A stretch of DNA of 64,000 bases from Photobacterium jeanii (GCF_001650345.1 NZ_LVHF01000011.1:1-64000); one strand, 5' to 3'. Numbered from the stretch's first letter, positions 6,799 to 17,215 are shown. A program made the numbers and translations. Notes: generated by a model not told the origin, from the sequence alone.

Positions 6799-8523
6799 AT
6801 GAATCCATTGTATAAGCGGTTAAGCCTTACCGCTGCAGCTTTACTTTTTTCTATTCCTGTCAGTGCCAAAACAACATTAAATATCAAAGGGCTAGATGGG
6901 GAGCTTGAAGATAATGTCGATGCTTATGTTCAGAGCATTGCCGAAGATGATTACAGCATTTCCTTACGTTTTCGCGAACAACTTGAATCAGAAATTAAGG
7001 ATGCGCTAAAAGCACTGGGCCATTACAACCCCACTTTTCAGTACGAGATCAAAAAAAGCGATGATGATAGTCATATCACGGTTACGGTTGATCCTGGACC
7101 TGTGACCCGCATTGCTCGTAGTAACATTATTATCAACGGTGCAGCCAAGGATGATATGGACTTTATTGCCTTGGTTCGAGGCAGTGGACTTGGTCTTGGT
7201 GAGGCGCTGAACCACGGTAATTACGAAGCATTAAAATCAGGCTTGAGCAGCTTAGCGTTACGAAAAGGCTATTTCGATGCCAAGTTTGAAAAGCGGGCAT
7301 TAGAAGTCGCTCCTTCGTTAAATGAAGCTTTTATCTATATTACGTTCGACAGTGGCATTCGCTACAACTTTGGGCAAACCATATTCACTGGTAGCCAGAT
7401 CGAAGAAGATCGTCTGCAATCCCTGATCCCTTATGAAGAAAACGAACCTTATTTAGCCTCTAAACTTGGCGAGTTTAATCAACGTCTCTCTAACGTTGGT
7501 TGGTTCTCATCCATTTTCGTTGGCGGTGACGTTAACGAGCTCGATGGCGATAAGGTACCCGTCAAAGTCAGTTTAGCGCCGCAAAAAAGGAATCAAATTG
7601 AGACGGGTATTGGTTATTCCACCGATACGGGTCCACGCCTTAAATTCAATTGGAAAAAGCCGTGGATCAACAGCGCAGGTCATAGCTTGAATGTGAAAAC
7701 CGAGCTGTCGTTGGTTCAACCGAAAGTCGAAGCCGCCTATAAAATCCCGCTTGATGATGTTTTGAATGATTACTACCAAATTGTTGGTGGGCTAAGTTAT
7801 ACCGATAATCATGACACCGTCAGTACGGAAATGACCGCAGGTCTTGAGCGTCACTGGTTACTGCCTCATGGCTGGAAGCGTATTGCCTCGCTACGCTGGC
7901 TCAATGAGAACTTCACCCAAGGTAAGTCAGAAAAACGGGTGTTGAATATGTTTATTCCAGGGATCACCTATACCAAATCACGCTCTCGTGGCGGTGCAAT
8001 GCCGACATGGGGTGACAAGCAGTTGATCTCGGTTGAGTATGCCGATCCCAATTTAGGCTCAGATACCCGTGTTGGTCGTATTCGTGGTCGTAGTGCATGG
8101 ATCCGTAGTCTTGGTGAAAACCACCGTGGTTTGTTGAAACTCGACGGTGGTGCGGTGATCGCCGATCGTATTGAAGATGTACCGCCATCAATGCGTTTCT
8201 TTATTGGTGGTGACAATACGATTCGTGGTTATCGTTATGAGTCCATCGCCCCGCGTGATAACGGAGGCCAGCTCCGCGGTGGTCAGTACATGTTAGCGTC
8301 TACTTTAGAGTATCAATATCGCGTGTACGGCAATTGGTGGGGCGCGATGTTTTATGACTACGGCTCGGCATGGATCGAAACACCTGACTGGCACCGTGGT
8401 GCTGGTGTCGGGGTGCGCTGGGCATCTCCTGTCGGCCCGGTTCGTTTAGATTTAGCGTGGGGGCTTGAGCGTCCTACCAGCGATCAAATCCAAATCCACT
8501 TTACCTTGGGGCCTGAATTATGA
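6799..8523 (+). CDS. tamA: Translocation and assembly module outer-membrane protein TamA
   Basis: An Omp85-family outer-membrane barrel with N-terminal POTRA domains. Starting at the ATG at 6799 (MNPLYKR) it has 574 residues, close to E. coli TamA (577), with a signal peptide ending near ISVSA-like residues 20-24. Three POTRA repeats cover about residues 25-265 and the barrel follows. The conserved lid-lock strand region (VRLDLAWGLE) is at the C-terminus, and GGDNTIRGYRYESI is the Omp85 L6 motif. It partners with TamB, whose start codon overlaps its stop. The TamAB pair inserts some outer-membrane proteins and is implicated in phospholipid transport to the outer membrane. Confidence 0.94.
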   Translation: MNPLYKRLSLTAAALLFSIPVSAKTTLNIKGLDGELEDNVDAYVQSIAEDDYSISLRFREQLESEIKDALKALGHYNPTFQYEIKKSDDDSHITVTVDPGPVTRIARSNIIINGAAKDDMDFIALVRGSGLGLGEALNHGNYEALKSGLSSLALRKGYFDAKFEKRALEVAPSLNEAFIYITFDSGIRYNFGQTIFTGSQIEEDRLQSLIPYEENEPYLASKLGEFNQRLSNVGWFSSIFVGGDVNELDGDKVPVKVSLAPQKRNQIETGIGYSTDTGPRLKFNWKKPWINSAGHSLNVKTELSLVQPKVEAAYKIPLDDVLNDYYQIVGGLSYTDNHDTVSTEMTAGLERHWLLPHGWKRIASLRWLNENFTQGKSEKRVLNMFIPGITYTKSRSRGGAMPTWGDKQLISVEYADPNLGSDTRVGRIRGRSAWIRSLGENHRGLLKLDGGAVIADRIEDVPPSMRFFIGGDNTIRGYRYESIAPRDNGGQLRGGQYMLASTLEYQYRVYGNWWGAMFYDYGSAWIETPDWHRGAGVGVRWASPVGPVRLDLAWGLERPTSDQIQIHFTLGPEL

Positions 8524-11500
8524 TTTGGCTAAAGCGCATCTCAATAGCCGTACTGGCCACTCTGGTCTTCATTATTCTGCTGGTGGCGTCGTTGCTCTAT
8601 ACCCCTGCTGGCGTCAAGTTGGCAGTGTGGGGCGCGCAGAAAGCCCTGCCTGCATTAACGGTTGAAAACAGCCAAGGCGCTTTGTTTCGCGGCTTAGCGC
8701 TGCAAGGGGTGAAATATCAAGATCAAGGGATCACGCTTGAGGCGCAGCAACTTGCACTGGATCTTGATGATCGTTGCCTACTTGAGCCTCAAATTTGTGT
8801 CCGTGAGTTGGCGTTGCAAGGGGTAAATTTTGCGATGCCTGAATTACCTCCAGCAACGGCTGACGAAGCTGAACCTGAGCCTGAAACAAGTAACGAGGTG
8901 ATTAACTTACCTGTGCCAATTTCGATTGAACGCGTACGTCTTGATGATATCGAATTGGCGATTTTGGGTAATCATGTCACTTGGCAACATTTTGCGACTG
9001 CCGCTGAGTTAGCGGGTTCACAAGTGAGCTTAAAGCCGACCGACTGGCAAGGGATCAACCTCCGCTTAGCACCGAGTGAGGAAGCTGCAGATGCATCTAA
9101 TCCTCAGCAGAGCGAGCAGCTAAATGGCCAAACACCTACTGCGATCGCTTTGCCTGAGGTGTTACTGCCATTAAATGTTGATATTGAAAGGTTTACGGTA
9201 ACGGATTTCACCCTTGAAGGTGATACCCCACAAAAAGTAAACCAGCTTGAGATCGTCGGCTATGCCAAAGGGCATGATGTTCGTCTAGATAAGCTGTTAC
9301 TGGATGTGCCGCAAGCGGTGTTGAATGCGACCGCGGATGTTTCATTGCAACAAGATTACCCGTTGAACTTGGATGCGGATTTAGCCATTGCGATGGCGCC
9401 GTTACAAAACCATCAACTGGCATTACAGGCAACAGGTTCAGTGGCCAAATTAGCGTTAAATGCCAATTTAAAAGGCACGATTGATGCGGTGTTGGCGGGG
9501 CAGTTATCACCACTTGAGCCGACTTTGCCTTTCGATATCAAGTTAACCAGTGATCATATTCAATGGCCAATTGATAGCAAAGCGGAGTTTGAAGTTAGCG
9601 ATACCGCGCTTAGTGCTAAAGGCGATCTGGATGGTTTCCGGTTTGATCTTAAGAGTGATATCGATGGTCAGCCAATGCCGGAAGTCGCGGTTAAGCTCAA
9701 AGGTAAAGGCGACCTTAACCAAGTGGAATTGTCATCGCTCAAAGTCGATACCCTTGGTGGTGAAATTTCCGGTAAAGCCAAGGCGAGTTGGCAAAAAGCG
9801 GTGAAATGGCAAGGGCAGTTGGCGTTTACCACGATTCAACCGGGTAAACAGTGGCCAGAAGTGCCGGGGAATTTGAGCGGCGAGCTTAGTACCTCGGGCG
9901 GATTAACTTCAAAAGGTGGCTGGTTTGTGAAGCTACCTGTCCTTAACGTTGATGGTGAGGTGATGAACCAAGACTTTGCTTTGCAAGGTCAATTGGATGC
10001 CAAAGATACTGCCGGTAAAGGTGATATTGAATTGGTGACGAATGGTCTATCACTTAGCCATGGCCCGAACAGCTTGTTAGCTAAAGGTTCGCTCAGTAAA
10101 GAGTGGGACATGTCGGCTGAAATCAATGCGCCTGCACTTGCACAATCAGTTCCGGATCTAAAAGGCGCGGTTGTTGGTAATGTCGCGCTATCGGGCAAAA
10201 TGATGGAGCCCGATATTGCACTCGATTTACAAGGGAGCGCGCTTGGTTGGCAGTCACTGGCAAGCCTTAACAGCTTTAGCTTAAAAGGTCGCGTGACCCC
10301 GCTGCCACAGCTAAATGCCGACATTCAACTGAAAGCTCAGCAAGGAAAGTACGAAGACATTAAGCTTGATAGCTTAGCGTTAAGCTTCACGGGTACCGAG
10401 AAACAACATCAGCTTGATGTTGATCTGAAGGGTGAGCCAGCTAGTGCCGCCATTCAAATGGTCGGGGAGTTAGATCGCAAAGTAGGGTGGCAAGGGAAGT
10501 TAGTGAAAGCGGAACTGGGTACACCTGTTGGACCGTGGCGACTCAATAAGCCAACCGCGATTGGTTATAACCTCAATACTGCGATCGCGACGGTGGCAGC
10601 GCACTGTTGGCAACAAGATAGCGCAGGCTTATGTTTGACCGAACCACTTGAAGCGGGCACATCGGGTCATGCCAAAGTGGCATTGCAGCGTTTTGACTTC
10701 GATATCATTAAACCTTTTTTACCACCGGAATTAACGGTGCAAGGTGAAGTGGGCGCGAATGTCGAAGCGGTGTGGGCTCCTGAGTCAAAACCTTATGTTA
10801 AAGCTGCGGTGACTATGCCTGCGGGTAATGTCACTCAGCAAATTGATGATAAGCAGCCACCACTGAATATTGGTTGGGATAAAGTGACCGCCAATGCCGA
10901 GTGGAAAAATGATGTGCTGAATGCGGATTGGCTGATTGCGGTTAAAGATAACGGTGATGTTAGTGGTCAAGCGCGACTAGCGACTGATGAAGGTAAGCAG
11001 ACCATAGATGCCAAGTTGAAGATCGACCGTTTTGTGCTGGATTTCCTGCATCCGTTACTGACCGATTTTCATGATTTTGGTGGGCAAGTGGATGCCAACT
11101 TACACCTAACGGGGCCAGCATTACATCCTGCGGTTAACGGTAATTTGAGCGTTAGCAAGGTGAAGATGAGTGGCAAAACTGCCCCAGTCGATGTCGAGCA
11201 AGCCGATGTAACTGCAAGCTTTTCAGGTTATCAAGCACAGTTGCATGGCAGTGTGATCACCCCTGACGGCAAGCTTTTGTTGCGCGGTAAAGGCGATTGG
11301 GCTGATTTAGCTAAATGGTCTGGTGAACTTAACGTTAACGGCAATGAGTTGGGGGTCAATGTACCGCCAATGCTGGCAATGAAAGTGTCGCCTAACTTGA
11401 AGATCGCCGCGACAGCCAAAGAAGCGGAGATCAGCGGTAGCATTAACATTCCGTGGGGCAGGATCACGGTAGACCAATTACCGCAATCTGCGGTGAAAGT

Positions 11501-12281
11501 CTCTGACGATGAAGTGATCCTCAACGAGGATTTACAGCCAATAGAGCAAGAGAAACCGTTGCCATTTAAGGTCAAAACCAATGTATTAGTGAAGATTGGT
11601 AACGACGTGAAAATCTCAGCCTTTGGCTTGAAAGCCAATTTGAAAGGTGATCTCAACGTTCGTCAAAAAGATAATGAGCCGTTGGTTTACGGTGAAGTGA
11701 ATATCAAGAATGGTACCTATCGCTCGTTTGGACAGGAGTTGGTGATCCGCAAAGGTCAGATTTTGTTTAATGGTCCTGCCGATCAGCCTTATCTATCGAT
11801 GGAAGCGATCCGCGATCCTGACAATATCGAAGATAGCGTTACTGCCGGTATTCGTGTGACCGGACCTGCTGATGCACCTAAGATTGATATTTTCTCCGAT
11901 CCCGCGATGCCGCAGCAAAATGCCCTGTCTTATATCTTGCGCGGTAAGGATATCGACAGCGAATCGGGCGACAATAGCTCGGCCATGACTACAGCCTTGA
12001 TCAGCATGGGCTTGGCGCAAGGTAGTCAGCTGGTGGGTGATGTGGGTCAGGCCTTCGGGGTACAAGATCTCGCGGTGGATACCGCAGGCTCAGGTAATGA
12101 TTCACAAGTGACGATCAGCGGTTATATTGCACCTGGGCTGCAAGTGAAATATGGGGTTGGGATCTTCGATAGTCTCGGGGTATTCACGGTTCGTTATCGC
12201 TTGATAACCGATCTGTATGTTGAAGTGATCCAGAGTGAATACAACTCTATCGATTTCTTATATCAGTTTGAATTTGATTAA
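8520..12281 (+). CDS. tamB: Translocation and assembly module inner-membrane protein TamB
   Basis: A 1253-residue AsmA-like envelope-spanning protein (E. coli TamB is 1259). One N-terminal membrane anchor (about residues 7-28) is followed by a very long beta-taco body with repeated GxL/GxV strands. The conserved C-terminal DUF490/TamB domain covers roughly residues 900-1253 and includes NALSYILRGKD and a final aromatic YQFEFD. It forms a hydrophobic groove between the membranes, docks on TamA, and belongs to the family (with YhdP and YdbH) that transports phospholipids. The start overlaps tamA by 4 bases (ATGA). Confidence 0.94.
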   Translation: MIWLKRISIAVLATLVFIILLVASLLYTPAGVKLAVWGAQKALPALTVENSQGALFRGLALQGVKYQDQGITLEAQQLALDLDDRCLLEPQICVRELALQGVNFAMPELPPATADEAEPEPETSNEVINLPVPISIERVRLDDIELAILGNHVTWQHFATAAELAGSQVSLKPTDWQGINLRLAPSEEAADASNPQQSEQLNGQTPTAIALPEVLLPLNVDIERFTVTDFTLEGDTPQKVNQLEIVGYAKGHDVRLDKLLLDVPQAVLNATADVSLQQDYPLNLDADLAIAMAPLQNHQLALQATGSVAKLALNANLKGTIDAVLAGQLSPLEPTLPFDIKLTSDHIQWPIDSKAEFEVSDTALSAKGDLDGFRFDLKSDIDGQPMPEVAVKLKGKGDLNQVELSSLKVDTLGGEISGKAKASWQKAVKWQGQLAFTTIQPGKQWPEVPGNLSGELSTSGGLTSKGGWFVKLPVLNVDGEVMNQDFALQGQLDAKDTAGKGDIELVTNGLSLSHGPNSLLAKGSLSKEWDMSAEINAPALAQSVPDLKGAVVGNVALSGKMMEPDIALDLQGSALGWQSLASLNSFSLKGRVTPLPQLNADIQLKAQQGKYEDIKLDSLALSFTGTEKQHQLDVDLKGEPASAAIQMVGELDRKVGWQGKLVKAELGTPVGPWRLNKPTAIGYNLNTAIATVAAHCWQQDSAGLCLTEPLEAGTSGHAKVALQRFDFDIIKPFLPPELTVQGEVGANVEAVWAPESKPYVKAAVTMPAGNVTQQIDDKQPPLNIGWDKVTANAEWKNDVLNADWLIAVKDNGDVSGQARLATDEGKQTIDAKLKIDRFVLDFLHPLLTDFHDFGGQVDANLHLTGPALHPAVNGNLSVSKVKMSGKTAPVDVEQADVTASFSGYQAQLHGSVITPDGKLLLRGKGDWADLAKWSGELNVNGNELGVNVPPMLAMKVSPNLKIAATAKEAEISGSINIPWGRITVDQLPQSAVKVSDDEVILNEDLQPIEQEKPLPFKVKTNVLVKIGNDVKISAFGLKANLKGDLNVRQKDNEPLVYGEVNIKNGTYRSFGQELVIRKGQILFNGPADQPYLSMEAIRDPDNIEDSVTAGIRVTGPADAPKIDIFSDPAMPQQNALSYILRGKDIDSESGDNSSAMTTALISMGLAQGSQLVGDVGQAFGVQDLAVDTAGSGNDSQVTISGYIAPGLQVKYGVGIFDSLGVFTVRYRLITDLYVEVIQSEYNSIDFLYQFEFD

Positions 12282-12301
12282 TCGCTAAGGAAGTCGCTGC
12301 G

Positions 12302-12667
12302 ATGGAAAGTACCAATATGGAATTAGTCTTTGTGTATGGCACCTTGCGCCGAGGGGAATCTAATCATGCTTTGCTACAGCATGCGAAGTGCCTCGGTGAG
12401 GCTGTGGTTAGCTCAGGTTATGTGTTGCATGATTTGGGACCATATCCTGGGGTTATCGTTGATAAGCACTCCCAAGCGCCGTTACATGGTGAAGTGTATC
12501 AGGTAGACAGTGAGACTTTCGCTGCGCTCGATCGACTAGAAGAATATCCGACGGGCTACGATCGCGAACTGGTGGTAACGCCTTATGGCGCAGCATGGCT
12601 GTATGTGTATTTACACTCAGTGACGCACGCGCCTGTGATTAGCAATGGTGATTGGTGCCGCCGTTAG
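12302..12667 (+). CDS. ytfP: Gamma-glutamylcyclotransferase-like protein YtfP
   Basis: A 121-residue member of the AIG2/GGCT-like fold. The loop VYGTLRRG (residues 11-18) and the acidic residues around LDRLEEYP form the typical pocket; the physiological substrate of YtfP is not known. An AAGGAAG site about 8 bases upstream supports the ATG at 12302; MELVF at residue 6 is an alternative. It lies 20 bases behind tamB, the same tamA-tamB-ytfP order as in E. coli, and the operon ends at the terminator at 12701. Confidence 0.88.
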   Translation: MESTNMELVFVYGTLRRGESNHALLQHAKCLGEAVVSSGYVLHDLGPYPGVIVDKHSQAPLHGEVYQVDSETFAALDRLEEYPTGYDRELVVTPYGAAWLYVYLHSVTHAPVISNGDWCRR

Positions 12668-12700
12668 CAAGTTATCGTCACCTTTCCTTATCGATATAAC

Positions 12701-12732
12701 AATGCCCCAAGCTGTGCTTGGGGCATTTTTTA
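12701..12732 (+). terminator. Terminator of tamA-tamB-ytfP
   Basis: A 12-bp stem AATGCCCCAAGC / GCTTGGGGCATT with loop TGT, followed by seven T. It lies between ytfP and the convergent ppa gene. Confidence 0.9.
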
Positions 12733-12755
12733 TCTGTCGCCTCGTGTGCTGGTAA

Positions 12756-13283
12756 TTATTTCTGTGCACGCTCGAAAGAGGTGAGGATTTCTTCTTTTGC
12801 CGCAGCGGCGTCAGCCCAGCCATCAACTTTGACCCATTTATTCGGCTCAAGCTCTTTGTAGCGCTCAAAGAAGTGGGTGATTTGTGCTTTGAGTAGCTCA
12901 GGCAGATCGCCGACATCTTGAATGTGGTCGTATTCTTTGGTGAGTTTGCTGTGAGGGACAGCAACCACTTTGGCATCTTCGCCAGATTCGTCAGTCATTT
13001 TGAGTACCCCGACTGGACGACAACGGATCACTGCGCCTGGCTGTAATGGGTATGGGGTTGGCACTAAGACATCAACCGGATCACCGTCGAGCGAAAGGGT
13101 GTGGTTTACGTAACCGTAGTTGCAAGGGTAGAACATCGGAGTCGACATAAAGCGGTCTACAAAAAGGGCGCCTGTGTCTTTATCGACTTCGTATTTGATC
13201 GGATCTGCGTTCGCAGGGATTTCGATAACAACGTAGATATCTTCTGGAATGTCCTTTCCGGCTGGGACATTGTTTAGGCTCAT
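12756..13283 (-). CDS. ppa: Inorganic pyrophosphatase (family I)
   Basis: Hydrolyses pyrophosphate to two phosphates and so pulls biosynthetic reactions forward. From the ATG at 13283 ([11 protein letters not shown]) the protein has 175 residues (E. coli 176). Signature DGDPVDV is at residues 66-72 with the metal-binding aspartates, and [12 protein letters not shown] lies near the N-terminus. A longer frame up to 13496 is open but lacks homology. It is convergent with ytfP. A GGAATGTG stretch precedes the start. Confidence 0.95.
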   Translation of the reverse strand: MSLNNVPAGKDIPEDIYVVIEIPANADPIKYEVDKDTGALFVDRFMSTPMFYPCNYGYVNHTLSLDGDPVDVLVPTPYPLQPGAVIRCRPVGVLKMTDESGEDAKVVAVPHSKLTKEYDHIQDVGDLPELLKAQITHFFERYKELEPNKWVKVDGWADAAAAKEEILTSFERAQK

Positions 13284-13428
13284 AACACATTCCTTTTGCT
13301 GAGTGAAAACCATGTAGTCTGCCAAGAAGTATAACCAGAGGTGGTGAAAAAAGAAGCGAATTTCGGTGAGGGTGTGGTGTATCGCAAAAATGTCCGAGCT
13401 TGGTTGCAAGCTCGGACATGGGGAAGTA

Positions 13429-14445
13429 TTAGTATTCGGTCGGGAACTCTTTAATGAACTCCTCGACTTTGCGCACCATATTGGTTGAACCAACAAAGAA
13501 TGGCACGCGTTGGTGCAGCTCGACAGGTTTCAGATCCATGATGCGTGTTGCACCATCAGAAGCAATACCGCCTGCTTGTTCGATCAAGAAAGCCATCGGG
13601 TTGCACTCGTACAGCAAGCGCAGCTTACCGCTAGGGTGAGTTGCAGTGCTTGGGTACATGTAGATACCGCCTTTCAGTAGGTTACGGTGGAAGTCTGCCA
13701 CCAGTGAACCAATGTAGCGAGAGGTGTATGGACGATCATCTTCTGGCACGTTTTCTTGGCAGAATTTGATGTACTTTTTCACCCCTTGAGGGAAGCGAAT
13801 GTAGTTACCTTCGTTGATCGAATAAATGCGGCCATCTTGAGGGATGCGCATGTCTTCGTGCGAGAGGCAGAATACACCCAGCGACGGGTCGTAAGTAAAG
13901 CCGTGAACACCGTTGCCTGTGGTGTATACCAACATGGTGGATGAACCATAGATGATATAACCCGCAGCGACTTGGCGGTGACCGGGTTGAAGGAAATCTT
14001 CTTGTGTTGGTGGGGTGCCAACAGGGGAAACACGGCGGTAAATCGAGAAGATAGTACCGACGGAAACGTTTACGTCAATGTTCGAAGAACCATCCAGTGG
14101 ATCCATTAAAACAACGTACTTCGAGTTACGGTTAAGCTCTTTGTTAAATGCAACCGCTTCGTCTTCTTCTTCACTGGCTACGCCACAGACTTGGTCGCGA
14201 GCTTCTAGTGCCGCTTTAAATTTTTCGTTGGCGTAAAGATCGAGCTTTTGTTGCTCTTCACCTTGTACGTTCTCGCAGCCTACTGCGCCTGTAATATCAA
14301 CCAGACCGGCTTTATTGATCTCACGGTTAACGATTTTCGCTGCAAGCTTAATTGAACCAAGCAGAGAGGAGAGCTCACCACTAGCGTGGGAGAAGTCGTT
14401 TTGTTTCTCGACAATGAACTCACCTAAGGTTCTAATATCGGACAT
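13429..14445 (-). CDS. fbp: Fructose-1,6-bisphosphatase class I
   Basis: Gluconeogenic conversion of fructose 1,6-bisphosphate to fructose 6-phosphate. From the ATG at 14445 ([12 protein letters not shown]) it has 338 residues (E. coli 332). Metal-site motifs [25 protein letters not shown] and the substrate-site [24 protein letters not shown] are intact when read in pieces along the sequence. It is divergent from mpl, as in E. coli. An inverted pair GTACAA (14490-14495) and TTGTAC (14514-14519) lies in its upstream region. Confidence 0.95.
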   Translation of the reverse strand: MSDIRTLGEFIVEKQNDFSHASGELSSLLGSIKLAAKIVNREINKAGLVDITGAVGCENVQGEEQQKLDLYANEKFKAALEARDQVCGVASEEEDEAVAFNKELNRNSKYVVLMDPLDGSSNIDVNVSVGTIFSIYRRVSPVGTPPTQEDFLQPGHRQVAAGYIIYGSSTMLVYTTGNGVHGFTYDPSLGVFCLSHEDMRIPQDGRIYSINEGNYIRFPQGVKKYIKFCQENVPEDDRPYTSRYIGSLVADFHRNLLKGGIYMYPSTATHPSGKLRLLYECNPMAFLIEQAGGIASDGATRIMDLKPVELHQRVPFFVGSTNMVRKVEEFIKEFPTEY

Positions 14446-14632
14446 ACACAATCCTTGCATCAAGTTGTCATGGGGGGCTGAAAACTCATGTACAATGTCT
14501 CTTATGGACAATTTTGTACGTTATAGGCAAGAGAGCCTTTCGGTATCTAATTGTATATAAAGATCTTTTTTATGGTAACGAAGTAACGTAAAAGCGTGAC
14601 TTCACATTTTTTTAGTCTGTGAGCCGACAATT

Positions 14633-15988
14633 ATGCATATCCATATTTTAGGAATCTGCGGCACCTTCATGGGTGGTGCGGCTGTGCTAGCCCGCCAACT
14701 TGGGCACAAAGTAACAGGGTGTGATGCTAACGTGTATCCACCAATGAGTACCTTGCTTGAATCTCAAGGTATTGAAATTATTCAAGGTTACGATCCTGCT
14801 CAATTGAACCCTGCCCCTGATTTGGTGGTGATTGGTAATGCCATGAGCCGTGGTAATCCTTGTGTGGAATATGTACTGAATAACAATTTACGTTATACCT
14901 CTGGACCGCAATGGTTGCAGGAGTTCTTGCTGCATGATCGCTGGGTTATGGCAGTAGCGGGTACTCACGGTAAGACAACGACGGCAAGTATGCTGGCGTG
15001 GATCTTGGAAGATTGCGGTTACCAACCAGGCTTTTTGGTCGGTGGTGTACTCGGAAACTTCGGTATTTCCGCGAGGTTAGGTGAAAGCATGTTCTTTGTG
15101 GTAGAAGCCGACGAATACGACAGCGCTTTTTTCGATAAACGTTCTAAGTTTGTCCATTATCACCCTCGTACGCTGATCATGAATAATTTAGAGTTTGATC
15201 ACGCCGACATTTTTGATGATTTGAAAGCGATCCAACGCCAGTTTCATCATTTAGTGCGAACTGTACCCGGTAATGGTCGTATTTTGGCGCCGAAAGGGGT
15301 GAGCAATATCGATCAAACGTTAGAGATGGGGTGCTGGAGTGAGCTCGAGTTCACCGGTGAAGACGGCCATTGGCAAGCAAAGAAATGTGTCGCGGATGGT
15401 AGTGAGTTTGAGGTTTATCTTGAAGGCAGTCACGTCGGTACAGTGAAGTGGGATTTAGTGGGTGATCACAACGTGAGTAATGCTTTGATGGCGATAGCTG
15501 CGGCGCGTCATGTTGGGGTTACTGCTGATTTAGGTTGTGAGTCATTGGCGAAGTTTGTCAATACTAAGCGCCGATTAGAGTTAAAAGGCGAGGCGAATAG
15601 CATCAAGGTTTATGATGATTTTGCTCACCACCCGACAGCGGTTGAGCTGACGTTAGGCGGGTTGCGTGCCAAGGTGGGCAATGAGCGTATTCTAGCGGTA
15701 CTTGAGCCGCGCTCGAATACCATGAAGCTTGGTGTACACAAACACGATTTAGCACCCGCGTTGGCAGCGGCAGATGAAGTCTTTATTTATCAGCCAGATA
15801 ATATCCCGTGGTCAGTGGATGAAATTGCCAACCATTGCCAACAGCCTGCGTATACAGATGATGATCTTGACGCGCTGGTGGCACGTATTGTTGCCCAAGC
15901 ACAGCCAAACGATCATATCTTGGTGATGAGTAACGGTGGCTTTGGTGGAATTCACGGTAAAATCCTAACCGCTCTAGCCCAGCAATAA
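14633..15988 (+). CDS. mpl: UDP-N-acetylmuramate:L-alanyl-gamma-D-glutamyl-meso-diaminopimelate ligase
   Basis: Murein recycling enzyme that joins the recovered tripeptide to UDP-MurNAc with ATP. It has 451 residues (E. coli Mpl 457). N-terminal nucleotide-binding GICGTFMGGAA, ATP P-loop AGTHGKTTTAS (residues 110-120), central NNLEFDHADIF, and the C-terminal Mur-ligase region VYDDFAHHPTAV are all present. A short distance separates it from ubiX downstream (21 bases to the likely start), so the two are probably cotranscribed. Confidence 0.94.
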   Translation: MHIHILGICGTFMGGAAVLARQLGHKVTGCDANVYPPMSTLLESQGIEIIQGYDPAQLNPAPDLVVIGNAMSRGNPCVEYVLNNNLRYTSGPQWLQEFLLHDRWVMAVAGTHGKTTTASMLAWILEDCGYQPGFLVGGVLGNFGISARLGESMFFVVEADEYDSAFFDKRSKFVHYHPRTLIMNNLEFDHADIFDDLKAIQRQFHHLVRTVPGNGRILAPKGVSNIDQTLEMGCWSELEFTGEDGHWQAKKCVADGSEFEVYLEGSHVGTVKWDLVGDHNVSNALMAIAAARHVGVTADLGCESLAKFVNTKRRLELKGEANSIKVYDDFAHHPTAVELTLGGLRAKVGNERILAVLEPRSNTMKLGVHKHDLAPALAAADEVFIYQPDNIPWSVDEIANHCQQPAYTDDDLDALVARIVAQAQPNDHILVMSNGGFGGIHGKILTALAQQ

Positions 15989-16009
15989 TTGAGACAAAAA
16001 GAAGTAGTA

Positions 16010-16630
16010 ATGATGAGCGATAAGCGGATCACGCTGGCTTGGACGGGTGCCTCTGGTGCCCCTTACGGGCTACGTTTATTAGAGTGTTTGTTGGCGGCCG
16101 ATTATGAGGTTTACCTTTTGATTTCGTCGGCTGCGCGGGTGGTGTTAGCCACTGAGCACGGTTTGAAGTTACCGTCAGGTCCAGAAGCGGCACAGCAAGC
16201 ATTAACCGCACACCTTAATTGTGATGCCTCTAAATTGGTGGTGTGTGGTAAAGAAGATTGGTTCTCGCCAGTGGCATCGGGCTCGGCTGCACCGAAGAAA
16301 ATGGTGGTGTGCCCCTGTTCGGCGGGGACTTTGGCATCGGTTGCGCATGGGATGTCAGATAACCTGTTAGAGCGCGCGGCAGATGTGGTGCTGAAAGAGC
16401 GTGGTCAGCTCCTCATTGTGGTACGAGAAACGCCATTTTCGACGTTGCACCTTGAGAATATGCTCAAGCTATCGCAAATGGGCGTGACCATTATGCCTGC
16501 GGCACCGGGCTTTTATCACCAGCCCCAATCGATTGAGGATTTGGTGGACTTTATGGTGGCTCGAATTCTTGATCACCTTGGTGTTGAGCAAGGTTTAGTA
16601 CCTCGCTGGGGCTACGATCACCGTAAATAG
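16010..16630 (+). CDS. ubiX: Flavin prenyltransferase UbiX
   Basis: Makes prenylated FMN, the cofactor of the decarboxylase UbiD in ubiquinone synthesis. It has 206 residues from the ATG at 16010, preceded by AAAGAAG; MSDKRI at 16013 is equally possible. FMN-site motifs are [15 protein letters not shown] near the N-terminus, [16 protein letters not shown] in the middle, and [17 protein letters not shown] then [12 protein letters not shown]. The last gene of the mpl-ubiX unit, ending at a strong terminator. Confidence 0.92.
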   Translation: MMSDKRITLAWTGASGAPYGLRLLECLLAADYEVYLLISSAARVVLATEHGLKLPSGPEAAQQALTAHLNCDASKLVVCGKEDWFSPVASGSAAPKKMVVCPCSAGTLASVAHGMSDNLLERAADVVLKERGQLLIVVRETPFSTLHLENMLKLSQMGVTIMPAAPGFYHQPQSIEDLVDFMVARILDHLGVEQGLVPRWGYDHRK

Positions 16631-16670
16631 ATGTGAAATACATTGCCAAGACAAGATGTCATTTCAAGCT

Positions 16671-16713
16671 AACAAAGCCCGCGCTCGACTTGAGCGTGGG
16701 CTTTGTTGTTTTT
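16671..16713 (+). terminator. Terminator after ubiX
   Basis: A 15-bp stem beginning ACAAAGCCCGCGCTC, with one G-T wobble and a 5-base loop, followed by TGTTTTT. Confidence 0.88.
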
Positions 16714-16739
16714 AGAGGTAGATGTTAATGGGGATGGGG

Positions 16740-17195
16740 CTAGTCGCTACTGTCGTGATAGCTTTGTGGTTTGAGTACCAGTACATTGATCGGCGAGTTT
16801 TCGACGACTTTACTGGCAACCGAGCCGAGCATGACTTTATCAATTTTTGAGCGTTTATGACTTGGCATAATGATGAGGTCTGCCCCGACGCGCTCCGCGT
16901 GTTCTAAGATAGTCGTCCATGTTTTTCCTTCCGAAATGTACTGATGGTGTAACACTTCTGCGGGAATGAACTTCTCGGCAAAGGCCTTGAGTTGCTTTTG
17001 CGCATCTTGCTTCATTTGGCGAGCAGCGTCTTTGGGGAAATAGCTCGATACCATCGACATGTGGATCCCCGGTAAGACATTTAATAAATGGATAGTGGCG
17101 TTGTTTTGTTGCGCCTGCCAAACCGCTAGCTCCACCGCTTTATCGGCAAAACCTTTATCGTTGAGATCAACGGGAACCAATATTTGTTTAAACAT
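16740..17195 (-). CDS. Universal stress protein (UspA family) linked to TRAP transporter
   Basis: A 151-residue single USP domain. N-terminal FKQILVPVDLND gives the conserved nucleotide-site Asp (residue 9). The C-terminal ATP-loop region reads MPSHKRSKIDKVMLGSVASKVVENSPINVLVL in overlapping pieces and is close to the G-2x-G-9x-G(S/T) motif of ATP-binding USPs, with the first Gly replaced by Ser. It lies 57 bases downstream of the TRAP permease on the same strand, behind a stem-loop. In Halomonas, TeaD is a USP encoded with the TeaABC TRAP transporter and reduces its activity; the same regulatory role is plausible here but inferred. Confidence 0.85.
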   Translation of the reverse strand: MFKQILVPVDLNDKGFADKAVELAVWQAQQNNATIHLLNVLPGIHMSMVSSYFPKDAARQMKQDAQKQLKAFAEKFIPAEVLHHQYISEGKTWTTILEHAERVGADLIIMPSHKRSKIDKVMLGSVASKVVENSPINVLVLKPQSYHDSSD

Positions 17196-17215
17196 ACTTC
17201 ATCTCTTTCACTTAA

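Noticed and set aside
6635-6808. N-terminal extension of MsrA.
   Set aside because: It overlaps the tamA start and lacks homology, and a good ribosome binding site precedes the ATG at 6634.
13284-13496. N-terminal extension of inorganic pyrophosphatase.
   Set aside because: The family length and start MSLNNVPAG match the ATG at 13283; the extension overlaps fbp.
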